DNA of 64,000 nt, taken from positions 140,703-204,702 of the forward strand of contig NZ_JAQBOF010000019.1 in NCBI RefSeq assembly GCF_028288185.1, read 5' to 3'. Positions 43,010 through 51,641 of the stretch are shown in pieces. Numbering within the stretch: the first letter of the stretch is position 1; each line of letters opens with the position of its first letter. A program made the translations under genes and the position numbers. The stretch comes from Mucilaginibacter sp. (GTDB lineage: Bacteria > Bacteroidota > Bacteroidia > Sphingobacteriales > Sphingobacteriaceae). The notes beneath the pieces were generated by a model. The model did no database searches, had not been told where the DNA came from, and saw only the letters and a list, made by a program, of their open reading frames with translations.

Positions 43010-43372
43010 ATGAATATGTACCCGGATCCCAATATGAATTATGCAGATATAACCCCCGAAGAAATGGGTTTTTTGCATCAAGCCACAGAGGGACTTAATG
43101 AAAATCAGAAAAGATATTTTTATACGGTGTATAACAGCAAAAGGAAAAACTCGCAGGAAATATTGCTTTTTACTTTACTGGGATTTGTTGGCTGTGCAGG
43201 TATTCAACGTTTTATTTTGGGTCAGATAGGGATGGGGATTCTTTATATTTTATCCTGTGGGCTCTGCTTTATTGGAACTATTGTTGACCTGATTAAAAAT
43301 AAATCGCTCACTTTGGAGTATAATAAGAACATGGCCTACGAAAGTCACCGGATGGCCCTGATGACACCTTAA
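43010..43372 (+). CDS. TM2-domain membrane protein
   Basis: 120 residues. The N-terminal cytosolic part (1-60) precedes a TM2 domain: two helices at about 63-80 (LLFTLLGFVGCAGIQRFILG) and 86-107 joined by QRFILGQIGMG, the pattern of the family whose helix hairpin has a G..G..rFYlG motif. The function of TM2 proteins is unknown. It lies 45 bases before the Nif3 gene. Confidence 0.85.
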   Translation: MNMYPDPNMNYADITPEEMGFLHQATEGLNENQKRYFYTVYNSKRKNSQEILLFTLLGFVGCAGIQRFILGQIGMGILYILSCGLCFIGTIVDLIKNKSLTLEYNKNMAYESHRMALMTP

Positions 43373-43417
43373 AAAAAATACACTACTCCGGTCAATGCTT
43401 TATACTCATATTTGTTC

Positions 43418-44515
43418 ATGAAATTAGCTGTACTTACTGCATATCTGGAAAGCCTGGCACCGCTGGTATACCAGGAAGATTATGATAATGCAGGTCTTAT
43501 TGTTGGTAACCCCGAGCAGGAAGTTAGCCAGGCGCTGCTCTCACTTGATTGTACCGAGGCCGTGGTTGATGAAGCTATTGCCACAGGCTGCCAGGTTATT
43601 ATATCGCACCATCCCATAGTTTTTAAGGGCCTTAAAAAGTTCAATAGTAAAACGTATGTGGAAAGAGTGGTGGAAAAAGCTATTCGCAGCCGCATTGCTA
43701 TTTACGCTATACACACCAACCTGGATAATATTATGGGCGGTGTAAACCAGCGTATTTGCGATACCCTGGGGTTAAAAAACTGTCGTATACTGGTACCTAA
43801 ACATAACCTGTTAAAAAAACTGGTGACCTTTGTGCCGGGCAGCCATGCCGATGCAGTGCGTGATGCCTTATTTGCCGCAGGTGCCGGGAATATTGGCAAC
43901 TATAGCGAAACAAGTTTTAATACCGATGGTACAGGTACTTTTAAAGGAAACGAGAATACCAACCCATACGTAGGTGAACCGGGTACACGCAGCCTGGAAA
44001 ATGAGGTGCGCATTGAAACCATTTACCCGGCCAATTTGGAGAGTAAGATACTGATGGCGTTGATACTAACTCACCCTTATGAGGAGGTGGCTTATGATCT
44101 TTTTAACTTAACCAACCAGCATCAGCAGGTAGGGGCGGGCATGATAGGCGAATTGGAAATACCACATAACGAGGAGTCATTCTTATTCCACGTGAAAGAT
44201 AAAATGCGTACTCATGTGATCAGGCATACAGCCTTAACAGGTAAACACGTTAAAAAAGTGGCCGTTTGCGGTGGTGCAGGGGGCTTTTTATTAAAGCATG
44301 CCATTGCGGCAGGAGCCGACGTTTTTGTCACTGCAGATTACAAGTATCATGAGTTTTTTGATGCCGAAGGAAAAATAGTGATTGCCGATATCGGACACTT
44401 TGAGAGTGAACAATTTACGGCGCAATTATTGTATGAAATAATTAGAAAAAAATTCACTACCTTTGCCGTCCGTTTAACAGAAGTAAATACAAACCCTGTC
44501 AAATATTTTATTTAA
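43418..44515 (+). CDS. Nif3-like dinuclear metal centre protein
   Basis: 365-residue YbgI/Nif3-family protein forming toroidal hexamers with a two-metal site. Metal ligands are visible in VIISHHPIVFKG (HH) and AIHTNLDN near the N-terminus, and in DIGHFESEQF (His, Glu) near the C-terminus. The central about 110 residues are the PII-like insertion found in longer members. Enzymatic function is debated (a cyclohydrolase role was proposed for relatives). The ATG at 43418 (MKLAVLTAYLES) was chosen over an upstream TTG. The stop overlaps the next start in TAATG. Confidence 0.92.
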   Translation: MKLAVLTAYLESLAPLVYQEDYDNAGLIVGNPEQEVSQALLSLDCTEAVVDEAIATGCQVIISHHPIVFKGLKKFNSKTYVERVVEKAIRSRIAIYAIHTNLDNIMGGVNQRICDTLGLKNCRILVPKHNLLKKLVTFVPGSHADAVRDALFAAGAGNIGNYSETSFNTDGTGTFKGNENTNPYVGEPGTRSLENEVRIETIYPANLESKILMALILTHPYEEVAYDLFNLTNQHQQVGAGMIGELEIPHNEESFLFHVKDKMRTHVIRHTALTGKHVKKVAVCGGAGGFLLKHAIAAGADVFVTADYKYHEFFDAEGKIVIADIGHFESEQFTAQLLYEIIRKKFTTFAVRLTEVNTNPVKYFI

Positions 44516-45258
44516 TGGAACAAACCGTAGAACAAAAGCTTAAAGCTTTATACGAACTACAAACTATCCACACCAAAATTGATAGAATTCGCCAGGTAAG
44601 AGGCGAGCTGCCAATGGAAGTTGCCGATCTGGAAGATGATGTTGCAGGTCTTGAAACCCGCATTCAAAAGATCAAAGCTGAGCTGGATGATGTAGAGGAT
44701 GAAATAGTAACCCGCAAAAACCTGATCAAAGAAGCTCAGGCTAATATCAAAAAATACGAAACGCAACTTAACGAAGTTAAGAACAACCGTGAGTATGATG
44801 CCATATCAAAAGAAATTGAGATACAGGGATTAGATATACAGGTAAGCGAGAAAAAAATACGTGAGTATGGCTTTGAGATCACCTCAAAAACCCAGATCTA
44901 CGAAAAAGCCCTTGCTGATCTGGAAGCACGCAGGAGTGATCTTGATGCCAAGAAGGATGAGTTAGGTACCATTACTGCCGAAACTGAAAAGGAAGAGAAT
45001 GAGCTTACCTCACAGGCAGAAAAAGCAACCGAAAACATTGAAGAACGTTTGTTAACCGCTTACACCCGTTTACGCCAGAATGCGAAAAACGGATTAGCTG
45101 TGGTAACTATTCAGCGCGATTCATGTTCAGGATGTTTTAACCAGATCCCGCCTCAGCGTCAATCTGATATCCGTCAGCGTAAAAAGATTATCGTTTGCGA
45201 GCATTGCGGACGTATCCTTGTTGATGAGCAAATGGCATTAGAAACTGAAGAAGCATAA
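44515..45258 (+). CDS. Coiled-coil protein with C4 zinc ribbon (CdsZ-like)
   Basis: 247 residues. A long charged coiled coil (about 5-180) is followed by a zinc ribbon with CSGCFNQIP and CEHCGRILVDE (two CxxC pairs, about 202-235). The fold is that of the CT398/CdsZ family, which is nearly always next to Nif3 in Bacteroidota, as here with a one-base overlap. The role is unknown; relatives bind other proteins through the coiled coil. Confidence 0.88.
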   Translation: MEQTVEQKLKALYELQTIHTKIDRIRQVRGELPMEVADLEDDVAGLETRIQKIKAELDDVEDEIVTRKNLIKEAQANIKKYETQLNEVKNNREYDAISKEIEIQGLDIQVSEKKIREYGFEITSKTQIYEKALADLEARRSDLDAKKDELGTITAETEKEENELTSQAEKATENIEERLLTAYTRLRQNAKNGLAVVTIQRDSCSGCFNQIPPQRQSDIRQRKKIIVCEHCGRILVDEQMALETEEA

Positions 45259-45279
45259 GTAATAGCTTAAAATATTAGA

Positions 45280-45305
45280 AAAGGCGCCCATAAGGCGCCT
45301 TTTTT
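45280..45305 (+). terminator. Terminator of the Nif3 operon
   Basis: AAAAGGCGCC-CATA-AGGCGCCTTTTTT, a strong hairpin with T run, 21 bases after the zinc-ribbon gene. Confidence 0.92.
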
Positions 45306-45341
45306 GTTGGGGTAAATTAATGGTGTTTGTTCGATATACAT

Positions 45342-45462
45342 TCCCTCCCTTGGGAGGGGTGCGATTGATTTGAGTGCAGAGGCAGGGAGGGGTTTCCACG
45401 CGGGATTCGAAAAGCGTTGCTTATTAAACTCCTACCTTCCCTTCCCCAAGGAAGGGATCGCA
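45342..45462. repeat. TCCCTCCCTTGGGAGGG-type inverted repeat
   Basis: TCCCTCCCTTGGGAGGGGTG followed by CGAT on the left and CCCCAAGGAAGGGATCGCAC on the right are inverted relatives around about 65 bases that include AGGGAGGGGTTT. The 288-base gap 45259-45545 holds this and the terminator, and no gene. Confidence 0.7.
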
Positions 45463-45545
45463 CTATTCCCCTTCTTTTCAATATCCTCCAAATAGCGTGA
45501 GCTTATTATTCGTAACAATTATTTATCTTGTGAATTCAATCTACA

Positions 45546-45992
45546 ATGATGATAGCCGTATTAAAAAAACTATTTCTCAGGGATCTGGCCAAACTAAAAA
45601 CCGAGATCGAATTATATCAGGACGAAAAAAACATTTGGCGTATTGATAAGCAGATCACTAACACGGCCGGGAACCTGTGCCTGCATTTAATTGGCAACCT
45701 GAATACCTATATCGGCGCTGAATTGGGGCAAATCGGCTATATCAGGGACAGGCCGCTGGAGTTTTCGGCCCGCAACATCCCTCGGGCTGAATTATTAAGA
45801 GGAATTTATGAAACCAGCCTGATGCTGGCCGATACATTCGGCAAGCTAACAGATAAACAACTGGATGAAGAATATCCGCAGGAAGTAATGGACGTAAAAG
45901 TAACTACCGGTTATTTTTTAACCCATTTAGCCATGCATTTATCCTACCACCTGGGGCAGGTTAATTATCATAGGCGGTTGCTGGATAATTGA
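45546..45992 (+). CDS. DinB/DUF1572-like four-helix protein
   Basis: 148 residues. The pattern LCLHLIGNLNTYIGAELG, then HLAMHLSYHLGQVNYHRRLL near the end, carries the His residues of the DinB superfamily metal site. A DUF1572-type assignment fits the length. The substrate is unknown. The stop overlaps the next gene's start by 4 bases. Confidence 0.8.
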   Translation: MMIAVLKKLFLRDLAKLKTEIELYQDEKNIWRIDKQITNTAGNLCLHLIGNLNTYIGAELGQIGYIRDRPLEFSARNIPRAELLRGIYETSLMLADTFGKLTDKQLDEEYPQEVMDVKVTTGYFLTHLAMHLSYHLGQVNYHRRLLDN

Positions 45993-46372
45993 TGCACAGA
46001 TCAAGGATTATATATGGCGGCCTTATTGCTATTACCATTATTACCGGCCTGCTATCTCGTCATTTTTCTTTTGTCCCACTATTTATAGGCGATATTCTTT
46101 GGGCGCTGATGGTTTACTTTATTGTGCGGTTCCTGGTTATCGGTAAACCAGTTAAATTCATTGTGATAGCTAGCCTGCTGTTTTGTTACCTGATAGAGTT
46201 TAGCCAGCTTTATAAAGCACCCTGTATAAATGAACTCAGGCATACACTTTTCGGTCGCCTGGTTTTGGGCGCGGGCTTTTTATGGAGCGATTTGTTGTGT
46301 TATACTGTTGGGGTTGTTATTGGTGTTTGGATTGATGGGCAACTCGATACCTACAAGGTCAAACTAAATTAA
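45989..46372 (+). CDS. DUF2809-like membrane protein
   Basis: 127-residue integral membrane protein with four helices (about 8-24, 27-45, 52-68 and 98-116). The motif FIGDILWALMVYFIVRFL and CYLIEFSQLYKAP are typical of DUF2809 (YjgA-like) proteins of unknown function. It converges with the minus-strand lipoprotein, overlapping its 3' end by 4 bases. Confidence 0.8.
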   Translation: MMHRSRIIYGGLIAITIITGLLSRHFSFVPLFIGDILWALMVYFIVRFLVIGKPVKFIVIASLLFCYLIEFSQLYKAPCINELRHTLFGRLVLGAGFLWSDLLCYTVGVVIGVWIDGQLDTYKVKLN

Positions 46373-46830
46373 AATTTCTTACGCTGGCCTTTTGAATATT
46401 CAGCGATGATAATAATGTTTTTTGTTTGGTTAAACATCACTATGGTATACCCATTTTGCTGCGTTACAGTTTTGCCAAAAACTATATCCGTATTTTCTAT
46501 TGTTTTATGATCATCTGAGTCATCGTCTTCTGACTCTTTTTTAAATATTGCGTCGTGCGGCATAATCTTAAAACCGTTTGCCTTATTCAAAAAATAGCTT
46601 TTAACAGCCTGTTCACTACCAGAAAAATAGGTTAATACAAACAGTTTTTTGTCAGACATATCTGCTTCTGCATGCTCCTGGATATTAACTCCATTAAGTG
46701 AAATTTTTAAGCCCGGACAATAGAGCTGTAACCTTTGTTTTGCCTCATCAAATAAATGGCACGAGCTTAAGAAAACCGGTACTATAAATAGCAGCAGGGA
46801 TTTTAACAGTTGGTTTTTGTGAAAGGGCAT
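46369..46830 (-). CDS. Putative lipoprotein, unknown function
   Basis: 153 residues with a signal and lipobox FLSSC (about 24). The body includes acidic stretches (KKESEDDDSDDHKTIEN) and a beta-rich end. No family recognised. Single gene between convergent and divergent neighbours. Confidence 0.6.
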   Translation of the reverse strand: MPFHKNQLLKSLLLFIVPVFLSSCHLFDEAKQRLQLYCPGLKISLNGVNIQEHAEADMSDKKLFVLTYFSGSEQAVKSYFLNKANGFKIMPHDAIFKKESEDDDSDDHKTIENTDIVFGKTVTQQNGYTIVMFNQTKNIIIIAEYSKGQRKKF

Positions 46831-46873
46831 GATTTATTAGGTTTATGTAGCTAATCTAATAAATATATGTTAT

Positions 46874-47944
46874 TCAAAACATACTCGTCTGCTTGCCTTT
46901 CATGGGTACAAATAAGCTATAGTCGTATTCAGGCATCTCCCGGCCGGCCATAAAGCGGTTACAGGCCATCCGGAACATCTGGTGGACAGATTCGGCCACC
47001 TTGCCCTCGCCGCTCATACGGCGGCCGAAATCGCTGTCATTTAGCTTGCCATCATGGCATGATTTTATCATGTTCAATACTTTCTCGGCCCGGTCAGGAA
47101 AAGCCTTATATATCCAGTCGCTGAATATTTCGGCAATGCTGCCGTTCAGGCGTACAAGGGTAAAGCCGGCAGCTAAGGCCCCCCTGTCGGCAGCAGCTTT
47201 AATGATGTTGGGTACCTCGTTACTGTTCAGTCCGGGAATAATAGGGGCGGCCATCACTCTTACCGGGATGCCTTTTTCTGTTAACTTTTGTATCACCGCC
47301 AGCCGGCCTGTGGCGGTAACGGTACGGGGCTCCAGCTTTTGGCGCAGTTGTTCGTTTAAGGAAGTGATAGAAACATTTACATGTACCAGGTTCATGGAGG
47401 CTAGCTCAGTCAATATATCCAGATCGCGCAGGATAACGTTATTTTTGGTGATGATGCTTACCGGGTTCTTGTACTTTAAAAAAATTTGGAGTAGGTTCCT
47501 GGTGATCTTTAAGCGCCGCTCAACAGGCTGGTAGCAATCCGTGTTACCTGACAGCATAATGCATACCGGTTGATAATTCTTTTTATTAAAATATTGTTCC
47601 AGCAGTTCGGGAGCGTTACGCTTTATGATGATCTTGCGTTCAAAATCAAGCCCGGCGCTAAAGCCATAGTATTCATGGCTGTTACGGGCATAACAGTAAA
47701 TGCAGCCATGCTCACAGCCCTGATAGGGATTTATGGAGTACATATGGCTCAGATCAGGACTGCTTGACTCACTTACTATCTTTTTTGGGGTTTCCTCAAA
47801 AAGCTGCGTGGCGGTGTTTTCCAACAAAGGTTCATCCAGGCCCTCAATGTGCTCGGCTACATATTTGTTTTTTAAAAACTTGTTATGAGTATTTAGTTGC
47901 GCTCCACGGCCTTTAAAAAAGTCGGCATTCTCTTCCTGTAACAT
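46874..47944 (-). CDS. PA0069-family radical SAM protein
   Basis: 356 residues. The iron-sulfur cluster motif is CEHGCIYCYARNSHEYYGF (CxxxCxxC, about 80), preceded by SHMYSINPYQG. A SAM-binding MLSGNTDCYQP and the TIM-barrel strand VHVNVSITSLNEQL follow. This family (related to spore photoproduct lyase-type proteins) has no proven function, though DNA or nucleotide repair has been proposed for relatives. It stands alone. Confidence 0.9.
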   Translation of the reverse strand: MLQEENADFFKGRGAQLNTHNKFLKNKYVAEHIEGLDEPLLENTATQLFEETPKKIVSESSSPDLSHMYSINPYQGCEHGCIYCYARNSHEYYGFSAGLDFERKIIIKRNAPELLEQYFNKKNYQPVCIMLSGNTDCYQPVERRLKITRNLLQIFLKYKNPVSIITKNNVILRDLDILTELASMNLVHVNVSITSLNEQLRQKLEPRTVTATGRLAVIQKLTEKGIPVRVMAAPIIPGLNSNEVPNIIKAAADRGALAAGFTLVRLNGSIAEIFSDWIYKAFPDRAEKVLNMIKSCHDGKLNDSDFGRRMSGEGKVAESVHQMFRMACNRFMAGREMPEYDYSLFVPMKGKQTSMF

Positions 47945-47973
47945 TTAACAAAAATGCTAATATTTTTAGCAAA

Positions 47974-48618
47974 TTACAAGTCGATCAATTTATTTTTTAT
48001 GCTGTATAATACCAGGCCTACACGGCTCTTTATTTGCAGTTTTTCAAAAAGCTGATCGCGGTAACTGTCAACAGTACGTACGCTGATGCACATGGTATCA
48101 GCAATTTCTTTGTAGGTAAGTTCGGTGCCGGTTAACCGTAAAAACTCAATTTCGCGCGGATTTAATTTTACGTGTGGTGTTTTATCGTTGTTAAAATTAT
48201 TTAACAAATGGCGGGTAACAAAATCAGGGTAATAGAGGTCGCCATCGGCTACTTTAAGCAGGGCGGCTTCAAATTCATGTGGTTCGGCATCCTTCAATAA
48301 ATAGCCTTTTACGCCCATTTTAACCATGGTAAGCACCTTTTCGGCATCCTCAAACATTGATAAAATAATGGTGCGGATAGATGGGTGATATTTTTTGAGC
48401 CATTGTGCTGTTGATATGCCATCCATTACCGGCATGTTAATATCAAGCAAAACAATATCAGGTACAAGGCCCGAGTTTATTTTTTCGACCAATTCTTTGC
48501 CGTGAGCTGCTTCAAACAGTATGTTATAACGGTTAAAGCTCCCTACCAGTGAGGAAATGCCGCTCCTGAAAAGGCGGTGATCATCAACGAGGGCTATTTG
48601 AATTGGTTCTGTTAGCAT
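47974..48618 (-). CDS. NarL/LuxR-type response regulator
   Basis: 214 residues. The receiver domain (about 7-125) has ALVDDHRLFR, the phospho-Asp in VLLDINMPVMDG (about 58) and LLKDAEPHEF. The LuxR-type helix-turn-helix (about 150-205) has LNPREIEFLRLTGTELTYKE and SVRTVDSYRDQLFEKL. Its start lies inside the kinase gene (35-base overlap), so the two are coexpressed. Confidence 0.94.
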   Translation of the reverse strand: MLTEPIQIALVDDHRLFRSGISSLVGSFNRYNILFEAAHGKELVEKINSGLVPDIVLLDINMPVMDGISTAQWLKKYHPSIRTIILSMFEDAEKVLTMVKMGVKGYLLKDAEPHEFEAALLKVADGDLYYPDFVTRHLLNNFNNDKTPHVKLNPREIEFLRLTGTELTYKEIADTMCISVRTVDSYRDQLFEKLQIKSRVGLVLYSIKNKLIDL

Positions 48619-49414
48619 AGGTTTCTTGTACGAGGGGGTTAAGCGATAACTTAATACAACAGCCGTTACCCGGCGAGCTATTTATAACAGTTGTAGCGCC
48701 AATTAACGCTGCCCGGTTTGTTATATTCCGCAAACCCGACCCACTGCTGTCATTAAGTGATCCGGGTTCAAAACCAACACCGTCATCTTCGATGGTCAAA
48801 TTAAACATTTGCTCTTGATAATACAAGCTGATTTTGAAGTTGGTGGCCTGGGCATGCTTCAGGGCATTGTTTAAAGCCTCCTGGAATATCCTGAATACTA
48901 CCAGCTCGCGCTGTTCGCCAAGGGAGTAAACATCGCCTTCGGTAGTCAGTACCAGTTTAATTATACCGCTTCTGTTGATGCGACCGGCTTCTGTTTCCAT
49001 TGTTTTTAAAAGCCCGAACGAGCTGATATGTTCAAAACTAAGGCTCTTGGACAGATTGCGCAGGTCATTAATTGTCTGGGCTATCAGCTCCCGGTTATCG
49101 TTCAGTTTTATTTGATCACTTTCCTGTAAGCTTTTAACAAACACACCCAAATTAAGTTTCACAAATGATAATACCTGGGTTACATTATCATGCAGTTCGC
49201 GGCTTATATAGTTCAGGGTTTCTTCCTGAATTTCCATGCGGGTTTTTAGCAATTCCTGTTGAAACGATGATTTTAGGTGTTCTTTTTCAATCGTGTTTTT
49301 ATTTTGCTTTTTTTGATAAACCAACAAAAAGCTAATAATAAAAACACCCAACAAAATTACTATGGCGGTGCCGGCAATGAGCGCTATGATAACTTCTTCG
49401 TCCTTAAAAAGCAT
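48584..49414 (-). CDS. HisKA_3-type sensor histidine kinase
   Basis: 276-residue NarX/LiaS-like kinase. One transmembrane helix (about 9-32), a coiled linker and the HisKA_3 phospho-acceptor SRELHDNVTQVLSFVKLNL (about 73) are followed by an ATPase domain with QEALNNALKHAQATNF and DDGVGFEPG, GSGLRNITNRA. It has no sensor domain of its own. The gene overlaps both its regulator downstream (35 bases) and a polytopic membrane protein upstream (31 bases), which may provide sensing. Confidence 0.92.
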   Translation of the reverse strand: MLFKDEEVIIALIAGTAIVILLGVFIISFLLVYQKKQNKNTIEKEHLKSSFQQELLKTRMEIQEETLNYISRELHDNVTQVLSFVKLNLGVFVKSLQESDQIKLNDNRELIAQTINDLRNLSKSLSFEHISSFGLLKTMETEAGRINRSGIIKLVLTTEGDVYSLGEQRELVVFRIFQEALNNALKHAQATNFKISLYYQEQMFNLTIEDDGVGFEPGSLNDSSGSGLRNITNRAALIGATTVINSSPGNGCCIKLSLNPLVQETYANRTNSNSPR

Positions 49415-50031
49415 AAAAACGAGATGGATAAAAGTAAATATATAAGTATACAGCCTATTTGGGGGATTACCTGGGCCAATTTTAAAAAAACGTAATTGTT
49501 TTTGCGTACCAGGTAATCGAAAAAGGCGAAATAAAAGAAATTCGCCAGTGAATATAATAACAAGCCCATAGTAGCTAAAAATGGTGGGAAACCCAATAGA
49601 TCAGGATAATCATCAGCGTTGTTGAGTAAATTATAATAATAAATACACACCAGTACGGCCAATATGGTGTTTTTTAATACTATAGCTATAGTACCTAAAG
49701 ACCAGAATCCCTGTATAAAAAAAACATCAATAAGGGATATAATTATACCTGCAGCAATGGTGATGTATACTTTGTTTCTATAAGTTTTTCTTTTATCAAG
49801 GGATGCCATAAATCGCCCATATACGGCCAGTTCTACAATCTCCTCAAAGTTTACGCTCCAAACATTTGTATGATGCCATAAAAGCAGGTTGTATATGTTA
49901 GCAAACTCATAAATAACTACAAAAGCCAGAAATGGAAGAAATATTTTAAAATTGCTATCCAGCTTTCTATAAGCGTACATACAGCTTGCAAGTGCCAGTA
50001 ATTCAGCGTAGAAGTAGTTGTAATACAACAT
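49384..50031 (-). CDS. Polytopic membrane protein, probable sensor partner of kinase
   Basis: 215 residues with about seven helices (near 5-20, 30-48, 55-68, 88-107, 112-135, 150-172 and 188-208). No family recognised. Its 3' end overlaps the kinase gene by 31 bases and it is on the same strand, so the order is membrane protein, kinase, regulator. A kinase lacking an input domain next to a multi-pass protein suggests the latter senses a membrane or small-molecule signal. Confidence 0.7.
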   Translation of the reverse strand: MLYYNYFYAELLALASCMYAYRKLDSNFKIFLPFLAFVVIYEFANIYNLLLWHHTNVWSVNFEEIVELAVYGRFMASLDKRKTYRNKVYITIAAGIIISLIDVFFIQGFWSLGTIAIVLKNTILAVLVCIYYYNLLNNADDYPDLLGFPPFLATMGLLLYSLANFFYFAFFDYLVRKNNYVFLKLAQVIPQIGCILIYLLLSISFLCFLRTKKLS

Positions 50032-50220
50032 CAGTAACCTTATTTATTAATGATAATATAGACAAATGTTGAAGTTAAAATTACTCTATCCAACTTTTTT
50101 CGTTTTGGCAAAGTGAAAATTTAAGATTCAACAATGGAATAGGTCGAATATTTTCAAAGTAGATAAAAGTGAAACCCAATCGTTTTCTATTCTTCTATAT
50201 TCTATTGCTCAAAACAGTTA

Positions 50221-50257
50221 TAGTAAAAGCAGGCTCCGGCAGAGCCTGCTTTTACTA
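50221..50257. terminator. Strong hairpin terminator
   Basis: TAGTAAAAGCAGGCTC-CGGCA-GAGCCTGCTTTTACTA, a perfect 16-bp stem. It lies 102 bases after the stop of the minus-strand 132-residue gene and can end that transcript. The rest of 50032-50358 shows no gene. Confidence 0.85.
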
Positions 50258-50358
50258 TTGGTAGAAACCTTTTCTTATGACTTATGCGACGGGAGGCGGA
50301 TCTTTTAAGAACAATATCATATATCTACGTAAGCAATACTGAGCCGGCTTTAACCAGA

Positions 50359-50757
50359 TTATCCACAAAGAGGCGGGCATGTTCTTCCCGCATTAAAAGG
50401 TCCCATAACGTCGTCTTCAATAGTCCATAGGCTGTCGTCTTTGTCCAACACATCAACGTGTCCGTAACCTTTCTCAATTGTGCCTGTGAATATAACCGTA
50501 GTTTGATTCGGAGCATGCTTGTTTCCCTGATCATATGCGGCAAGGTGAACCCTTACACCACTGGCATTTTCTGGTAAGTTATTAATGAAGTTTTTTAATC
50601 CTTCAATATCAAACCAAATTGACCGGGTATCATTAATACCATGGGTTTCGTCAATAAGTGTTTTCCGGGTAGCCTGGTAGCGGGCCACCATTTCTTTAGC
50701 CGTAGATACCTCAATAGGCAACATCGATTTTTCAATAGCTAATTCAATATTTTTCAT
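50359..50757 (-). CDS. Hypothetical cytosolic protein
   Basis: 132 residues from the ATG at 50757 (MKNIELAIEKSMLPIEV). An ATG 39 bases upstream is possible. The pattern WFDIEGLKNFINNLPENASGVRVHLAAYD, then NQTTVIFTGTIEK, is one I have seen in uncharacterised Bacteroidota proteins. It is predicted alpha/beta, without a signal. The C-terminus GPFNAGRTCPPLCG has two close Cys that could bind metal. Confidence 0.6.
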   Translation of the reverse strand: MKNIELAIEKSMLPIEVSTAKEMVARYQATRKTLIDETHGINDTRSIWFDIEGLKNFINNLPENASGVRVHLAAYDQGNKHAPNQTTVIFTGTIEKGYGHVDVLDKDDSLWTIEDDVMGPFNAGRTCPPLCG

Positions 50758-50903
50758 TTTTGTAGGCTTTAATATCAAGCTGCGAGGCCTAAACAAATTC
50801 TTATTTTATATTAAGTTCTTTTGGCTTGAAGAGTTAGTGGATGAATTAAATTAATACGATCAGAATTTATAATAGTTAATCACTATTATATCAAATATAA
50901 AGT

Positions 50904-51560
50904 TTATTCACCTAATGTAGCGCTGTCATCCAATAAAAACACGAAGAGTTCTTTGGGGCCGTGCGCGCCCAGTACCAGTGTTTTTTCAATATCGGCGGTA
51001 CGGCTTGGTCCGGTAACATTACTGATCATGGAGGGCAGGTTGCTGCCATATTTGTTTTTGAGGAGTTTAAAGCCATCCTTAAGGTCGAGCGCCATTTGCG
51101 AGGTATACGCCAGAACGATATGTACGGATGGGTAAATGCTCAGGCGCCGGCCTGCCATGTTGCCGTTTGATAGCAGGATACTGCCATTACGCGCAATTAA
51201 AGCTTCGCAAAAAGTGAAACCAACTTCGGCTTGCTCAAAATCCTTATCGGTTTCGTAAAACGGATATTCAAAGCGGGTTAATATTTCCTGCAAGCCGGGT
51301 TCCCAGCAGTATATTTTACGCCAGTTGCGTTCTTCGGCAAGTGTAAGCAGGGTTTCAATGAATTGCATTTCGTCTTCGCAAAAAATGAATTGCCCGCTAA
51401 CGGCGGCAAATTGTTCTGCGAATATTACTTCAGGAATTTCATCATTGGCTGCATAATGCGGCAGATCTTCCAGTTGAGGGTATGGATTATCCCTTTTTTC
51501 CAGCAGCGCTTTACGTATCTTTTTAAGCAGCTTTTCCTTTGATGTAGTGATATCCCTCAT
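50904..51560 (-). CDS. LUD-domain protein (LutC/YkgG family)
   Basis: 218-residue member of the LUD family, whose LutC members take part in L-lactate oxidation. There is no lutA/lutB nearby, so the function may differ. Core signatures are EVGFTFCEALIARNGSILLS (about 130), GRRLSIYPSVHIVLA and SNVTGPSRTADIEKTLVLGAHGPKELFVFLLDD near the end. It lies downstream of ftsH in the conserved Bacteroidota order rsfS-ftsH-LUD. A promoter box 7 bases before the ATG gives it separate expression. Confidence 0.86.
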   Translation of the reverse strand: MRDITTSKEKLLKKIRKALLEKRDNPYPQLEDLPHYAANDEIPEVIFAEQFAAVSGQFIFCEDEMQFIETLLTLAEERNWRKIYCWEPGLQEILTRFEYPFYETDKDFEQAEVGFTFCEALIARNGSILLSNGNMAGRRLSIYPSVHIVLAYTSQMALDLKDGFKLLKNKYGSNLPSMISNVTGPSRTADIEKTLVLGAHGPKELFVFLLDDSATLGE

Positions 51561-51567
51561 TTTAAGT

Positions 51568-51575
51568 CAAAAGTA
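51568..51575 (-). promoter_or_regulatory. -7 promoter box of LUD gene
   Basis: TACTTTTG on the minus strand, 7 bases before the ATG at 51560. Another likely leaderless start. Confidence 0.45.
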
Positions 51576-51584
51576 GTAAGTATA

Positions 51585-51629
51585 AAGTAAAAAGTCGCAA
51601 GCCTTTTTCAGACTTACGACTTTTTACTT
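51585..51629 (-). terminator. Inverted repeat after ftsH
   Basis: AAGTAAAAAGTCG (51585-51597) is exactly complementary to 51617-51629. It is 12 bases beyond the ftsH stop and separates it from the LUD gene. Confidence 0.6.
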
Positions 51630-51641
51630 CGGACTTAAAAA

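Noticed and set aside
50325..50543. Overlapping second frame suggesting a frameshift in the 50359 gene
   Set aside because: The 132-residue protein has a coherent end and no homologous motif was seen in the other frame.
50904..51560. Complete lactate utilisation (lutABC) operon
   Set aside because: No lutA or lutB is present; only a LUD-domain gene next to ftsH.
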